DNA of 64,000 nt. Origin: Eupransor demetentiae. GTDB lineage: Bacteria > Bacillota > Bacilli > Lactobacillales > Lactobacillaceae. Positions 30,084 to 39,404 of this stretch are shown here, one piece after another (position 1 is the first letter of the stretch; each line of letters begins with the position of its first letter). A model generated the notes under the pieces. That model saw nothing but the letters and a program-made list of their open reading frames with translations, searched no databases and was not told the DNA's origin. The stretch covers positions 1 to 64,000 of the forward strand of contig NZ_CAWVOH010000001.1 in NCBI RefSeq assembly GCF_963930865.1, read 5' to 3'. The position numbers and the translations under genes are program-made.

Positions 30084-31301
30084 ATGGCAAAGCAACACGC
30101 GGCCGTTTGGTACGAACATTTACATACAGAAAAGCATACGGGGGCTCGCCGTGGTCGGATTCACACGCCGCACGGTACCTTTGAAACCCCAATGTTTATG
30201 CCAGTTGGCACGCAGGGAGCCGTTAAGGGTGTGGATGTCCGCACGCTAAAGGACATTGGCTCCCAGTTTATTTTGTCCAACACTTACCACCTCTGGGTGC
30301 GTCCCGGGGATGAATTGATTGCTGAAGCCGGTGGCTTGCACAAGTACATGGGCTGGGATCAGGCCATCCTGACTGATTCCGGTGGTTTCCAAGTTTTCTC
30401 CTTGTCTGATGCGCGTAAGCTGAAGGAGGAGGGCGTGACCTTTAAGAACCACGTCAACGGCGACAAGATGTTTCTTTCTCCCGAAGTGGCCATGCGAATC
30501 CAAAACAACTTGGGTTCCGACGTCATGATGCAGTTGGACGAAGCCATTCCTTATTTTGAAACTTATGACTACGTTGAAAAGTCGATGCAGCGTTCCTTGC
30601 GTTGGGCCGACCGTGCCCAGCAGTACCATAAGAAGACCGATACACAGGCTTTGTTTGGTATTGTTCAGGGGGCTGGTTTCAAAGCTTTGCGAACGGAATC
30701 GGCTCAAGAACTGGTCAAGATGGACTTGCCCGGTTATGCCGTCGGTGGTTTGTCGGTCGGGGAATCTAAGCATGAAATGAACCGTGTCTTGGACTTTACC
30801 ATGCCACTTTTGCCAGAGGATAAGCCCCGCTACTTGATGGGCGTGGCGGCGCCGGATTCCTTGATTGATTCCGTAATGCGTGGCATGGACATGTTTGACT
30901 GTGTTTTGCCGACTCGAATCGGGCGTAAGGGGACTTTGATGACGCCGCACGGACGAGTTGTTATCAAGAATTCCAAGTACAAAAACGATTTCACACCGAT
31001 TGATGCCGATTTGTCCTACTATTCTGATAATCCCATTCGGAGCGAGCAGTTTGGGAACTTAGCCCAGTACGATATTCCGGGTTACAATCCTTTCCAAACT
31101 TTGACACGTTCCTACTTGCACCACTTGTTTAATGCGAACGAACAGTTGGGTTCTCAAATTGCTTCGGCCCATAACCTGCGTTTCTTACTCCAATTTATGG
31201 AAGACATGCGTCGCGCCATCGAAAACGATGAGCTGCTTGAATTCCGTGAGCGGGTTATGGAAGATTACGGATACAACAAACCCAACGCGCGTTTGTTCTA
31301 A
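30084..31301 (+). CDS. tgt: divergent tRNA-guanine transglycosylase (Tgt-like)
   Basis: Tgt exchanges guanine-34 of GUN-anticodon tRNAs for preQ1 or queuine. The fold is clear: LTDSGGFQVFS with Asp98, nucleophile Asp272 in FDCVLPTR, GGLSVGE, and YLHHLF. But the protein has 405 aa (about 25 longer than usual), and residues 307-345 contain no cysteine where the zinc motif CxCxxC is expected. Other conserved sites also differ: FDEC is LDEA (151-154), VQGG is VQGA, MGVG is MGVA. The fourth zinc ligand position, His363, is kept. It is next to yajC, as usual for tgt. Activity may be altered. Confidence 0.88.
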   Translation: MAKQHAAVWYEHLHTEKHTGARRGRIHTPHGTFETPMFMPVGTQGAVKGVDVRTLKDIGSQFILSNTYHLWVRPGDELIAEAGGLHKYMGWDQAILTDSGGFQVFSLSDARKLKEEGVTFKNHVNGDKMFLSPEVAMRIQNNLGSDVMMQLDEAIPYFETYDYVEKSMQRSLRWADRAQQYHKKTDTQALFGIVQGAGFKALRTESAQELVKMDLPGYAVGGLSVGESKHEMNRVLDFTMPLLPEDKPRYLMGVAAPDSLIDSVMRGMDMFDCVLPTRIGRKGTLMTPHGRVVIKNSKYKNDFTPIDADLSYYSDNPIRSEQFGNLAQYDIPGYNPFQTLTRSYLHHLFNANEQLGSQIASAHNLRFLLQFMEDMRRAIENDELLEFRERVMEDYGYNKPNARLF

Positions 31302-31306
31302 AAATT

Positions 31307-31315
31307 TGTTACAAT
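31307..31315 (+). promoter_or_regulatory. extended -10 promoter of yajC
   Basis: TGT followed by TACAAT (31310-31315), directly after the tgt stop codon. Confidence 0.55.
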
Positions 31316-31348
31316 ATTAGGAACATAATTAATAGAAGGAAGTAAAAA

Positions 31349-31669
31349 ATGAATGCGAATATGATTGTCGTTGTTGTTATGCTTTTGGCGGTGGTTTACA
31401 TCATGTCACGCCAATCAAAGAAGCAACGCGAACGCCAAGCCGAAATGCAAAAGAACTTGGCCAAGGGCGCTAAGGTAACCACGATTGGTGGTTTGCACGC
31501 CGTTGTTGATTCAGTTAACGAAGCCGAAAAGACGGTCGATTTGGATGCCGAAGGCGTTATCTTGACTTTCGATATCAACGCTTTGCGTAAGATTGAAAGC
31601 GGAGCTACTCCAGCCGCAACGACTGAAGAAAAGCCAGCTGACAAGCCTGAAGAAAACGATAAGCCTTAA
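31349..31669 (+). CDS. yajC: preprotein translocase accessory subunit YajC
   Basis: 106 residues: one N-terminal membrane helix (about 4-20, IVVVVMLLAVVYIMS) followed by the cytoplasmic YajC domain with QSKKQRERQAEMQKNL, GAKVTTIGGLHAVV and the acidic C-terminus. YajC associates with SecDF/SecYEG in E. coli. GAAGGAAG precedes the ATG. The tgt-yajC order is conserved widely in bacteria, which supports both calls. Confidence 0.93.
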   Translation: MNANMIVVVVMLLAVVYIMSRQSKKQRERQAEMQKNLAKGAKVTTIGGLHAVVDSVNEAEKTVDLDAEGVILTFDINALRKIESGATPAATTEEKPADKPEENDKP

Positions 31670-31672
31670 AGT

Positions 31673-31699
31673 AAAAAAGAAGCCATAGGGCTTCTTTTT
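31673..31699. terminator. terminator of yajC
   Basis: AAGAAGCC (31677-31684) / GGCTTCTT (31689-31696) with T-run; A-run on the other side suggests bidirectional use. Confidence 0.85.
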
Positions 31700-32083
31700 T
31701 TATTGATTATAATGGGCAATTTCTACCAAATTATTGTCTGGATCACGTAGATAAATTGATGTCATAGCACCTAGCGCCCCGTGTTTTTGTTCTGGCCCTT
31801 CAATCGGTTGAATATTTTTAGCTTTGAGTTCGGTTAAAACTTGTTCAATAGGCGTTTCGGTGATGAGACAAAAATCTCCGGAACCCGGCGTGGGCTTCGC
31901 CGATTTAGGTTCGAATTCATGGTGGATTTGGTGGAGATTGATTTTACAAGCTCCTAAGTGAAGAGCCGTTCGACCGTTCTGAAAATGTTCGACTTCCATT
32001 CCTAGGATGTCCTGGTAAAAATTCACACTGCTTGAAATGTCGGCGACGGTGAGTACAAGATGATCAATATTTTTAAATTTCAT
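31700..32083 (-). CDS. VOC-family (glyoxalase/dioxygenase-like) protein
   Basis: 127 residues with two beta-alpha-beta-beta-beta modules. His8 (IDHLVLTV), a His in INLHQIHH and a Glu in NNLVEIAHY occupy the usual metal-ligand positions of the VOC fold. The family includes lactoylglutathione lyases, fosfomycin resistance enzymes and ring-cleaving dioxygenases, so the reaction is not determined. GAGGAATATC precedes the ATG. Confidence 0.88.
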   Translation of the reverse strand: MKFKNIDHLVLTVADISSSVNFYQDILGMEVEHFQNGRTALHLGACKINLHQIHHEFEPKSAKPTPGSGDFCLITETPIEQVLTELKAKNIQPIEGPEQKHGALGAMTSIYLRDPDNNLVEIAHYNQ

Positions 32084-32098
32084 ATGGATATTCCTCCA

Positions 32099-32114
32099 TT
32101 GCTAAGCATAGCAA
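32099..32114. promoter_or_regulatory. 16-bp palindrome upstream of the ABC exporter
   Basis: TTGCTA (32099-32104) / TAGCAA (32109-32114) around AGCA, between the divergent VOC and exporter genes. A regulator site is possible. Confidence 0.35.
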
Positions 32115-32213
32115 ATTGATGTTGAATTCTAAAATTTTGAACGGCACTTTTTGAAAAACTTGTGTTAGGATAGACTATACTTTTTTGCCGATTGAAATGC
32201 ATAGGAGGATGTC

Positions 32214-33935
32214 ATGCAAATTTTGATCAAACATGCCAAGCCCTATCGCGGACTCTTAATTGCCTCCGTGCTAGCTGTTGTGGTTATGGCGGGTGCTTCC
32301 CTCTGGCAGCCCCATCTATTTCAAAAAATGATTTCGGCCATTCTCGCCGATGACAAAAGCAAGCTGCTGGGACTGGGAATTCAGCTAATTGTAGTGGCCC
32401 TGTTGGGAATTGCGGCAGGGGTCTTGAACACGATTCTGGCTGGAAAAGTTTCCCAAGGGATGGCTGCAGATATTCGTGCTGAGGAGTACGCCAAGATTCA
32501 GTCCTTCTCCTTTGGTAACATCGAAAAATTCTCTGCTGGAAATTTGGTTGTTCGCATGACCAACGATGTTAACCAGGTGCAGCAGCTAATGATGATGTTG
32601 CTTTCAACGGTTTTGCGAATCCCGATTCTCTTCATTGGTGCCATTGTTTTGGCCATTTACACGATTCCGTCCCTTTGGTGGATTATCGTTTTGATGATTG
32701 TTTTGATTGTGGCCTCATCAGCGGGTATTTTTGCCAAATTGGGCAAGTCCTTTGCTAAGATTCAGTCCCTAATCGATACCAACAACACTCTGGCTAAGGA
32801 AAACTTGCAGGGCGTGCGCGTGGTCAAGTCCTTCAATCAAGAAGGAAACGAAACGCAGCGCTTCACCGATAACACTGACGAGTTAATTCGAGTCAACATC
32901 AAGATTGGTTATCTCTTTAATTTCACTTTCCCTATTTTTATGATCATATCGAATTCAGCTATTACGGCGGCGATTTTGTTGGTGGGAAAGGATATCGTCA
33001 AGCATCCCGAAAACTTGGCGGCAATTTCGCCCTTTGTTTCCTATTTAACGCAACTTTTGATGGCCATTATGATTGGTGGCATGGTTTCAACCTTTGCCTC
33101 CCGTGGTTTTGTTTCCCTTGGCCGTATTAAGCAGGTCTTGGACACGAAGCCGGATGTCACCTATGACCCTGAGGCGCCTGCTGAGAATTTGTCGGGTTCG
33201 GTGGCCTTTAAGGATGTTTCTTTTACTTACCCAGGCGACGAAAAGCCTGCCTTGAAGCACGTTTCCTTCAGCATAAAGCCAGGTGAAATGGTCGGAATTG
33301 TCGGGGCAACCGGTTCCGGGAAAACGACCATGGCTCAACTAATTCCACGTCTCTATGATCCCACTGAGGGGGAAGTTGACGTTGGTGGTGTTAACCTGAA
33401 GAAGGTCAACGAAGCCTCTTTACGCAAGACTGTTTCTTTGGTTTTGCAAAAAGCGATTCTCTTCTCCGGTTCGATTGCCGACAACTTGCGGCACGGAAAG
33501 CCAGATGCAACGCCGGCTGATATGCAGCGGGCGGCTGAGATTGCTCAGGCTGCTGAATTTGTTGACCGCTACGATGATGGTTTTGACCATGAGGTTGATG
33601 AACGTTCCGCTAACTTCTCGGGTGGTCAAAAGCAACGTCTGTCAATTGCACGAGGCGTAATTGGCAAGCCTAAGATTTTGATTTTAGATGATTCAACATC
33701 TGCTTTGGATGCCCACAGTGAAAAGTTGGTTCAAGAAGCTTTGAACCAAGACCTGAAGGGCACTACGACCATGGTCATTGCCGAAAAGATTTCCTCCGTG
33801 ATTAAAGCGGACCGAATTTTGGTCATGGATCATGGGGAACTGGTCGCGGAAGGTAAGCACGAAGAATTGGTGGAAAAGTCATCAATTTACCGTGAGATTT
33901 ACACGACTCAAAAGGCAAAGGAGGAAGAAGCATGA
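32214..33935 (+). CDS. heterodimeric ABC exporter, degenerate-site subunit
   Basis: 573 residues: six membrane helices (ABC_membrane, to about 300), then an NBD with Walker A GATGSGKTT and a canonical signature FSGGQKQR. The Walker B end is LILDDSTSALD, with Asp in place of the catalytic Glu, and the H-loop His is replaced (VIAEKIS). In LmrCD, EfrCD and TM287/288 one subunit carries such a degenerate site. It overlaps the next gene (ATGA). Multidrug or lipid export is likely; the substrate is unknown. GGAGGATGTC precedes the ATG. Confidence 0.93.
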   Translation: MQILIKHAKPYRGLLIASVLAVVVMAGASLWQPHLFQKMISAILADDKSKLLGLGIQLIVVALLGIAAGVLNTILAGKVSQGMAADIRAEEYAKIQSFSFGNIEKFSAGNLVVRMTNDVNQVQQLMMMLLSTVLRIPILFIGAIVLAIYTIPSLWWIIVLMIVLIVASSAGIFAKLGKSFAKIQSLIDTNNTLAKENLQGVRVVKSFNQEGNETQRFTDNTDELIRVNIKIGYLFNFTFPIFMIISNSAITAAILLVGKDIVKHPENLAAISPFVSYLTQLLMAIMIGGMVSTFASRGFVSLGRIKQVLDTKPDVTYDPEAPAENLSGSVAFKDVSFTYPGDEKPALKHVSFSIKPGEMVGIVGATGSGKTTMAQLIPRLYDPTEGEVDVGGVNLKKVNEASLRKTVSLVLQKAILFSGSIADNLRHGKPDATPADMQRAAEIAQAAEFVDRYDDGFDHEVDERSANFSGGQKQRLSIARGVIGKPKILILDDSTSALDAHSEKLVQEALNQDLKGTTTMVIAEKISSVIKADRILVMDHGELVAEGKHEELVEKSSIYREIYTTQKAKEEEA

Positions 33936-35713
33936 AAAGCTTTATGATTGCTGTGCGCTACTTCCTGCGCTACTTAAAGAAATATTGGAAGGGCCTGATT
34001 TTTGCGCTGGCCTTTGTCATACTGGGAACTTACGCCCAAGTTAGGGCTCCCTATTATATGGGAAAAGCCTTTACGGATTTGTCGACCTACCTCAGTCAGT
34101 ATGTGAACCCAGCCACTCATGGAAAGGCATCGCTGGATAAGTTCTATTCAGCCGTCTGGTCCATGGCTGCTTTCTACATCTTAACCGAAGTTGGTTTGGT
34201 TCTTTCGGGAATCATTACTTCGCGGATTTCTGCCAAAACCTCCGGTCGGATGCGGATTGGCCTCTTCTCCAAGCTACAAAAAATGACCATCAAGTACTTT
34301 GATAGTCATCAAGACGGTAAGATTCTTTCACTCTTTACTTCGGATATTGATAACATTTTCAACGCTTTGAACCAGGCGGTTTTCCAGGTCTTTTCACAGG
34401 GCTTGCTCTTCATCGGTGTTATCTGGATGATGTTTGAACAATCGGCAACGATGGCTTGGGTGACGATGGCAATGACGCCCATTGTTATCCTCTTGGCCTT
34501 CTTCGTGATGAAACGTGCCCGCCACTACATCAACGATCAGCAGGAAGCCATTGGGTCCATGAACGGTTATATCAACGAGCAAATCAACGGGCAAAAGATT
34601 ATCATCACCGAAGGTTTGCAAAAGAAGTCGATTGCCGGCTTTGCACCTTACAATGAAGATGTGCGTCAGAAGACCTACAAGGGCCAGGTATATTCCGGTA
34701 TGCTTTCGCCAATGATTCAGGGCTTCTCCTACTTGAACCTGGCCATTGTCATTTTCTTCGGGTCTTGGCTGGTCTTGAACTCCGGCATGTCTAAGGCAGC
34801 TGGGCTGGGCTTAGTGGTCGTCTTTTTTAACTACTCCCAGCAGTACTTCCAACCGATTTCACAGTTAACTTCCATCTACAATTCCTTGCAGTTGGCTATT
34901 ACTGGTGCCAATCGTTTGGATAAAGTTGACCAAGAGAAAGAGGAATCCAATCCTGGTAAGGGCAAGGCTTTGCCTACTTTGGAAAAGCGCGTCGCCCTGA
35001 ACGATGTTGACTTTGGTTACCAGCCCAATCGTCAAATTTTGCATGATGTTTCCATCGACGTGAAGAAGGGGCAGATGGTTGCCTTGGTTGGGCCAACCGG
35101 CTCTGGTAAAACCACCGTCATGAACCTTTTGAACCGTTTCTACGATGTAAACTCTGGTTCCGTGACTTTTGACGGCCGCGATATTCGTGACGTTGACTTG
35201 CAGTCCTTACGGGATCAGGTCGGTATCGTGCTGCAGGAATCAATCATCTTTAGCCGAACGATTGCTGAAAACATTAAGTTCGGGAAACCGGAGGCAACGG
35301 ATGAAGAAATGATTGCTGCGGCCAAGGAAGCGCACATTCACGACTTCATTGAGTCGCTGCCGGATGGCTACCAGACACAGGTTTCGGATGAGAATTCGAT
35401 TTTCTCAACAGGCCAAAAGCAGTTGCTCTCGATTGCACGAACGATTTTGACAAATCCGGATTTCTTAATTTTGGATGAGGCAACTTCCAACGTTGATACG
35501 GTGACGGAAGAAAAGATTCAAAAGGCAATGAACAACGTCATTGCTGGCCGAACCAGTTTTGTCATTGCCCACCGTTTGAAGACCATCCTCGGTGCTGACA
35601 AGATTGTCGTCTTGAAGGATGGCCGCGTGATTGAACAAGGTTCGCATCAAGAATTACTTGATCAAAACGGCTTTTATGCCGAGCTATACCACAATCAAAT
35701 GGTCTTTGAATAA
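33932..35713 (+). CDS. heterodimeric ABC exporter, catalytic-Glu subunit
   Basis: 593 residues with six membrane helices and an NBD: Walker A GPTGSGKTT, Walker B FLILDEATSNVD with the catalytic Glu, H-loop VIAHRL. Its signature is altered (FSTGQKQLL instead of LSGGQ). This is the mirror image of its partner's defects, exactly as in heterodimeric exporters with one consensus and one degenerate ATP site. It overlaps the first subunit by 4 nt. Confidence 0.93.
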   Translation: MKSFMIAVRYFLRYLKKYWKGLIFALAFVILGTYAQVRAPYYMGKAFTDLSTYLSQYVNPATHGKASLDKFYSAVWSMAAFYILTEVGLVLSGIITSRISAKTSGRMRIGLFSKLQKMTIKYFDSHQDGKILSLFTSDIDNIFNALNQAVFQVFSQGLLFIGVIWMMFEQSATMAWVTMAMTPIVILLAFFVMKRARHYINDQQEAIGSMNGYINEQINGQKIIITEGLQKKSIAGFAPYNEDVRQKTYKGQVYSGMLSPMIQGFSYLNLAIVIFFGSWLVLNSGMSKAAGLGLVVVFFNYSQQYFQPISQLTSIYNSLQLAITGANRLDKVDQEKEESNPGKGKALPTLEKRVALNDVDFGYQPNRQILHDVSIDVKKGQMVALVGPTGSGKTTVMNLLNRFYDVNSGSVTFDGRDIRDVDLQSLRDQVGIVLQESIIFSRTIAENIKFGKPEATDEEMIAAAKEAHIHDFIESLPDGYQTQVSDENSIFSTGQKQLLSIARTILTNPDFLILDEATSNVDTVTEEKIQKAMNNVIAGRTSFVIAHRLKTILGADKIVVLKDGRVIEQGSHQELLDQNGFYAELYHNQMVFE

Positions 35714-35716
35714 AGC

Positions 35717-35746
35717 TAAAGCTGTCCCTTGGGGCGGCTTTTTTAA
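35717..35746 (+). terminator. terminator of the ABC exporter operon
   Basis: AAGCTGTCCC (35719-35728) / GGGGCGGCTT (35731-35740) with G-T pairs, then TTTT. Confidence 0.8.
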
Positions 35747-35776
35747 TTGGAAGGGCTGTCGGGTAAATGATATACT
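35747..35776 (+). promoter_or_regulatory. promoter of the glycolipid/LTA operon
   Basis: TTGGAA (35747-35752), 18-bp spacer, TATACT (35771-35776), about 45 nt before ATG 35827. Confidence 0.6.
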
Positions 35777-35826
35777 GAGAGTACTGTTTTTAATTTGGCC
35801 TTACTTTAAATTACTGGAGGAACAGG

Positions 35827-37065
35827 ATGAGAATTGGCTTGTTTACCGATACTTATTTCCCGCAAGTTTCGGGTGTTGCGACTTCGATTCGTACTCTGAA
35901 AGATGCGTTGGAAGCGCAAGGACATGAGGTTTACATTTTCACGACCACTGATCCTAAGATTGACAAGAACACGAAAGAGGAGCATATCTATCGCTTTTCG
36001 AGCTTGCCCTACTTTGGTTTTAAAGACCGCCGTTTTACTTTCCGTGGCTTGATTCAAGCGGTTGAAATTTCCAAGCAATTGCAACTCGACATCATCCACA
36101 CGCAAACTGAATTTTCATTAGGCTTGATGGGAAAGTACGTTGCCCGTCAAATGAAGATTCCCGTGATTCACACTTACCACACCATGTATGAGGACTATAC
36201 GCATTACGTTGCGCGTGGCATGTTGCTTAAGCCTTCCGCCGTCGGGCCTTTGGTCAAGGCTTACTTGAAAGGTATGTCAGGCGTGATTGCACCTTCCGAA
36301 TTAGTTAAGGAAACTTTGATTCGTTATGGCGTTGAAAATATGCCAATTCCAGTGATTCCAACCGGTGTTCCTGTACCAAAGTTGACTGATCACGAGGCTG
36401 ATTTGCGGGCTAAGTTTGGTTTCAAGCCCGACCAACCCGTGATTCTGTCCCTGGGTCGTTTGGCTTACGAAAAGAACATCGCCATGACGATTTCAGCCTT
36501 TTCTGAATTGTTGCAGAGCATCCCCGATGCTCGTTTGGTGATTGCTGGAGATGGTCCGGCCCGCAAGTCCTTGCAAGAACAGGTTGAAGATTTGGACTTG
36601 CAGGACAAGATTACTTTTGCCGGCATGGTCAACCACGATGAAGTTTATGACTATTACCACATGGCTAACGTCTTCGTGTCATCTTCTGATTCGGAAACGC
36701 AGGGCTTGACCTTCATTGAAGCCATGGCCGCTGACCGTCCCTTTGTTGCCATCCATTCGCCTTATTTGGATAATTTGGTCGACTCCAAGGCAATTGGAAC
36801 TTTGGTGGATGATTACGATGATTTCTTGGAAGCCATCGAATACTACCTTAAACACGCGAATACCGAAGCCGACTCTGAAGTGCGTCACGAAAAGATGAAA
36901 AACGTTGACGCCACCCATTTTGGGAAGCGCGTCTTTGCCTTTTACGAGGACGTCATCGCCGGTTATCAGCAAGAACAGGATGCTAGCCAGGACGATGAAG
37001 AACTTAACGATGATGAAATCGGCTACATCAAGCGTATTTTACGAAACCCCTTCAGGAGAAATTAA
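35827..37065 (+). CDS. lafA: GT4 glycosyltransferase, diacylglycerol glucosyltransferase type
   Basis: 412 residues of a GT-B/GT4 enzyme. The N-terminus MRIGLFTDTYFPQVSGVATS is typical of monoglucosyldiacylglycerol synthases. The sugar-nucleotide site appears as LSLGRLAYEKN and the E-x7-E type motif in SETQGLTFIEAMA. In Listeria and lactobacilli LafA makes the first step of the glycolipid that anchors LTA. A second glycosyltransferase 2 nt downstream and ltaS further on support that role. CTGGAGGAACAGG precedes the ATG. Confidence 0.88.
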   Translation: MRIGLFTDTYFPQVSGVATSIRTLKDALEAQGHEVYIFTTTDPKIDKNTKEEHIYRFSSLPYFGFKDRRFTFRGLIQAVEISKQLQLDIIHTQTEFSLGLMGKYVARQMKIPVIHTYHTMYEDYTHYVARGMLLKPSAVGPLVKAYLKGMSGVIAPSELVKETLIRYGVENMPIPVIPTGVPVPKLTDHEADLRAKFGFKPDQPVILSLGRLAYEKNIAMTISAFSELLQSIPDARLVIAGDGPARKSLQEQVEDLDLQDKITFAGMVNHDEVYDYYHMANVFVSSSDSETQGLTFIEAMAADRPFVAIHSPYLDNLVDSKAIGTLVDDYDDFLEAIEYYLKHANTEADSEVRHEKMKNVDATHFGKRVFAFYEDVIAGYQQEQDASQDDEELNDDEIGYIKRILRNPFRRN

Positions 37066-37067
37066 TC

Positions 37068-38069
37068 TTGAAAGTCTTGTTATATTTTGAAAACCAAGCA
37101 CTGATCGCCAAGTCCGGCATTGGCCGGGCCTTACGTTTGCAGCAAGCGGCTTTGGCTAATACCGACGTAGAAGTGACCACTGACCCGAAGTGCACGGATT
37201 ATGACATCTTGCACATCAATACCTACGGAGTCATGAGCCATCACATGGTCAACAAGGCCCACAAGATGGGGAAGAAGGTCATCTACCACGCCCATTCAAC
37301 TTACGAGGACTTTCGTAATTCCTTCATGGGTTCCAATCTCTTGGCACCGCTCTATAAAAAATACTTGGTTTCCTTGTATGGCAGCGCGGATGCTTTGATT
37401 ACACCGACGCCCTATTCCAAGCACCTGCTTGAAAATTACGGTCTCAAGCAGCCTATTACCCCAATTTCAAACGGGATTAAGTTGGCGAAGTATACCCAGG
37501 ATCCAACCAAGGTTGCTAAATTCCGTGAACACTTCGACCTAAAAGAGGATGATAAGGTTGTGATGTCCGTGGGCCTTTTCTTTGAACGAAAAGGGATTTT
37601 GGATTTTGTCACTTTGGCGGAGCAACATCCGGAACTAACTTTTATCTGGTTTGGTTACACTGACCCTAAGTTGATTCCAGCCAAGATTCGCCACGTGCTG
37701 AAGGATCATCCTAAGAATTTGATTTTCGCCGGTTACATTACCGGGGATGTCATCTTAGGGGCTTATCAGGGTGCCAATCTTTTCTTGTATCCTTCTTATG
37801 AAGAAACGGAAGGCATTGTTGTCCTAGAAGCGCTGGCTTCAAAGCAAAAAGTATTGGTTCGCGATATTCCAGTCTACGATCCCTGGCTCAAGGACGGTCA
37901 AAACGTCTACAAGGCGGGCGACCTCGTTGAATTTGAAGAGAAAATGCAGGCCATCCTAAAGGGTGATTTGCCTGATGTCACGGCAGCAGGCTACGAAATT
38001 GCCCAAGCACGTGATTTGAAAGAAATCGGTCAGCAGCTTAAGGCTGCCTATGAGGCCGTTTTGCAGTAA
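37068..38069 (+). CDS. lafB: GT4 glycosyltransferase, second glycolipid step
   Basis: 333 residues, GT-B fold. VVMSVGLFFERKG marks the donor-site loop and YEETEGIVVLEALA the E-x7-E motif. It starts just after the lafA-like gene. By analogy to LafB it would add the second sugar (galactose in Listeria) to glucosyldiacylglycerol. Donor and linkage cannot be told from sequence, so the symbol is given on context. Confidence 0.82.
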   Translation: MKVLLYFENQALIAKSGIGRALRLQQAALANTDVEVTTDPKCTDYDILHINTYGVMSHHMVNKAHKMGKKVIYHAHSTYEDFRNSFMGSNLLAPLYKKYLVSLYGSADALITPTPYSKHLLENYGLKQPITPISNGIKLAKYTQDPTKVAKFREHFDLKEDDKVVMSVGLFFERKGILDFVTLAEQHPELTFIWFGYTDPKLIPAKIRHVLKDHPKNLIFAGYITGDVILGAYQGANLFLYPSYEETEGIVVLEALASKQKVLVRDIPVYDPWLKDGQNVYKAGDLVEFEEKMQAILKGDLPDVTAAGYEIAQARDLKEIGQQLKAAYEAVLQ

Positions 38070-38093
38070 GCCCCTATCAAGAGGAGTAAAGTA

Positions 38094-39116
38094 ATGTCAA
38101 AACGTAATTGGTTATCAGGCGGCCTAGTCGTTATTCTGACTGCATGGGTCATTTACTATCTGACAAATGAATTAAAAGGCAAGGGCCACCAACTTGAAGC
38201 AGCTTTGAAGGTACTCGATTGGCGCTGGCTCGCAACTGGTTTTGTCTTGATGCTGGTTTCAATTTGCTTTGAAGCCTTCGCTACGCACGCCCTATTGGAC
38301 CGTGCGGACCGCAAGCGTCTGACGCCTTTGGCCTTGATTAAAGTTCCCCTGATGAATCTTTTGGGAACTGGCCTGACGCCCTTTGCTTCGGGTGGCCAGC
38401 CCGCCCAGCTTTACGCCTTGGTTTCTGAAAAGGTTGAAGCCGGGAAGGCCATGTCGGCAATCTTGATGAAGTTTTTGGTCTATCAAGTTGTTGTGGTACT
38501 TTTCTTTATCGTCGGTTACTTTGCTGCCGATGACTTTATTTACAAGAACGTCGCCCCAACCTTTGCCACCTTTATTCCCTTTGCCATTGCCATTCACGCT
38601 TTTGTGATTATCGGGATTGCCATGGTTATGTTTTGGCCGGCTCTCACGCTGAAAGTGATGGATTGGTTGGCAAAAGCCGTCGGGTATTTCGCTGGTCACG
38701 ACCGATACCAAAGTGTGTTTGACAAGGGCAAGGAGAAGATTAATAATTTTCACAATGAATCACGTCGTGTAGTAAAAAATTATCGTTCACTAGCCCTGGC
38801 TACGCTGTATACTACATTGCAGTTGATTGTTTTTTATTTGATTCCATACTTCGTGATTCGTTCCTTTGGTTACGCCTGGGTCAATCCTTGGCTTATCGTG
38901 ACCATGAACATCATGATTGTCATGGTGATTTCACTTTTCCCAATTCCTGGTGGGGTTGGTGGGGCGGAACTTTCCTTCCAGCTCCTCTTCACACCATTCG
39001 TTAAGAACCCAGTAACTTTGGTTTTGGTGATTTTGCTCTGGCGTCTGATTACCTATTACTTTGGCCTATTTGCCGGAATTATTGCTTATATTTGGCCGGT
39101 CAAAAAGGAGTCCTAA
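38094..39116 (+). CDS. flippase-like membrane protein (LPG_synthase_TM / UPF0104)
   Basis: 340 residues with about eight membrane helices and the family motifs PLMNLLGTGLTPFASGGQPAQ and FPIPGGVGGAELSFQ. The domain is that of MprF's flippase half without the synthase. Placed between glycolipid glycosyltransferases and ltaS, it could move or help assemble glycolipid; Listeria lafC is a membrane protein in a comparable position. Function is inferred. Confidence 0.85.
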   Translation: MSKRNWLSGGLVVILTAWVIYYLTNELKGKGHQLEAALKVLDWRWLATGFVLMLVSICFEAFATHALLDRADRKRLTPLALIKVPLMNLLGTGLTPFASGGQPAQLYALVSEKVEAGKAMSAILMKFLVYQVVVVLFFIVGYFAADDFIYKNVAPTFATFIPFAIAIHAFVIIGIAMVMFWPALTLKVMDWLAKAVGYFAGHDRYQSVFDKGKEKINNFHNESRRVVKNYRSLALATLYTTLQLIVFYLIPYFVIRSFGYAWVNPWLIVTMNIMIVMVISLFPIPGGVGGAELSFQLLFTPFVKNPVTLVLVILLWRLITYYFGLFAGIIAYIWPVKKES

Positions 39117-39119
39117 TGT

Positions 39120-39380
39120 ATGGCACAGCTTCGTTTACAAAGTGAATTAGATCAAATTTTAAATCGCTTACGAGCCATGACTCAGTCCAATGACCAACCC
39201 GTGCAGGTGCGGCGTTTTGAGGTTTATGGCCTAGAAGTGTTACAAGTTACGTATGATCAACATAGCAAAATCTGGACCATTCGCGAACACCGCCAGTCGC
39301 GGCAGTTCCAATTCGATGATTTAGATTTGGTGGCAATTGAAATTTATGACATCTTGCACGATGTCCAACTTACTTTTTAA
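39120..39380 (+). CDS. DUF1797 family protein (YkuJ-like)
   Basis: 86 residues: helical N-terminus SELDQILNRLRAMTQS followed by RRFEVYGLEVLQVTYD and FDDLDLVAIEIYDILHD, the YkuJ pattern. Cytoplasmic, function unknown. AAAGGAGTCC precedes the ATG, 3 nt after the previous stop, so it is part of the operon. Confidence 0.85.
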   Translation: MAQLRLQSELDQILNRLRAMTQSNDQPVQVRRFEVYGLEVLQVTYDQHSKIWTIREHRQSRQFQFDDLDLVAIEIYDILHDVQLTF

Positions 39381-39404
39381 GATTTGACTGATTGAGGAAT
39401 GATG

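Noticed and set aside
30246..30950. 234-codon antisense ORF opposite tgt
   Set aside because: A shadow of a conserved gene in a GC-rich third-position context; no ribosome site and no recognisable domain.
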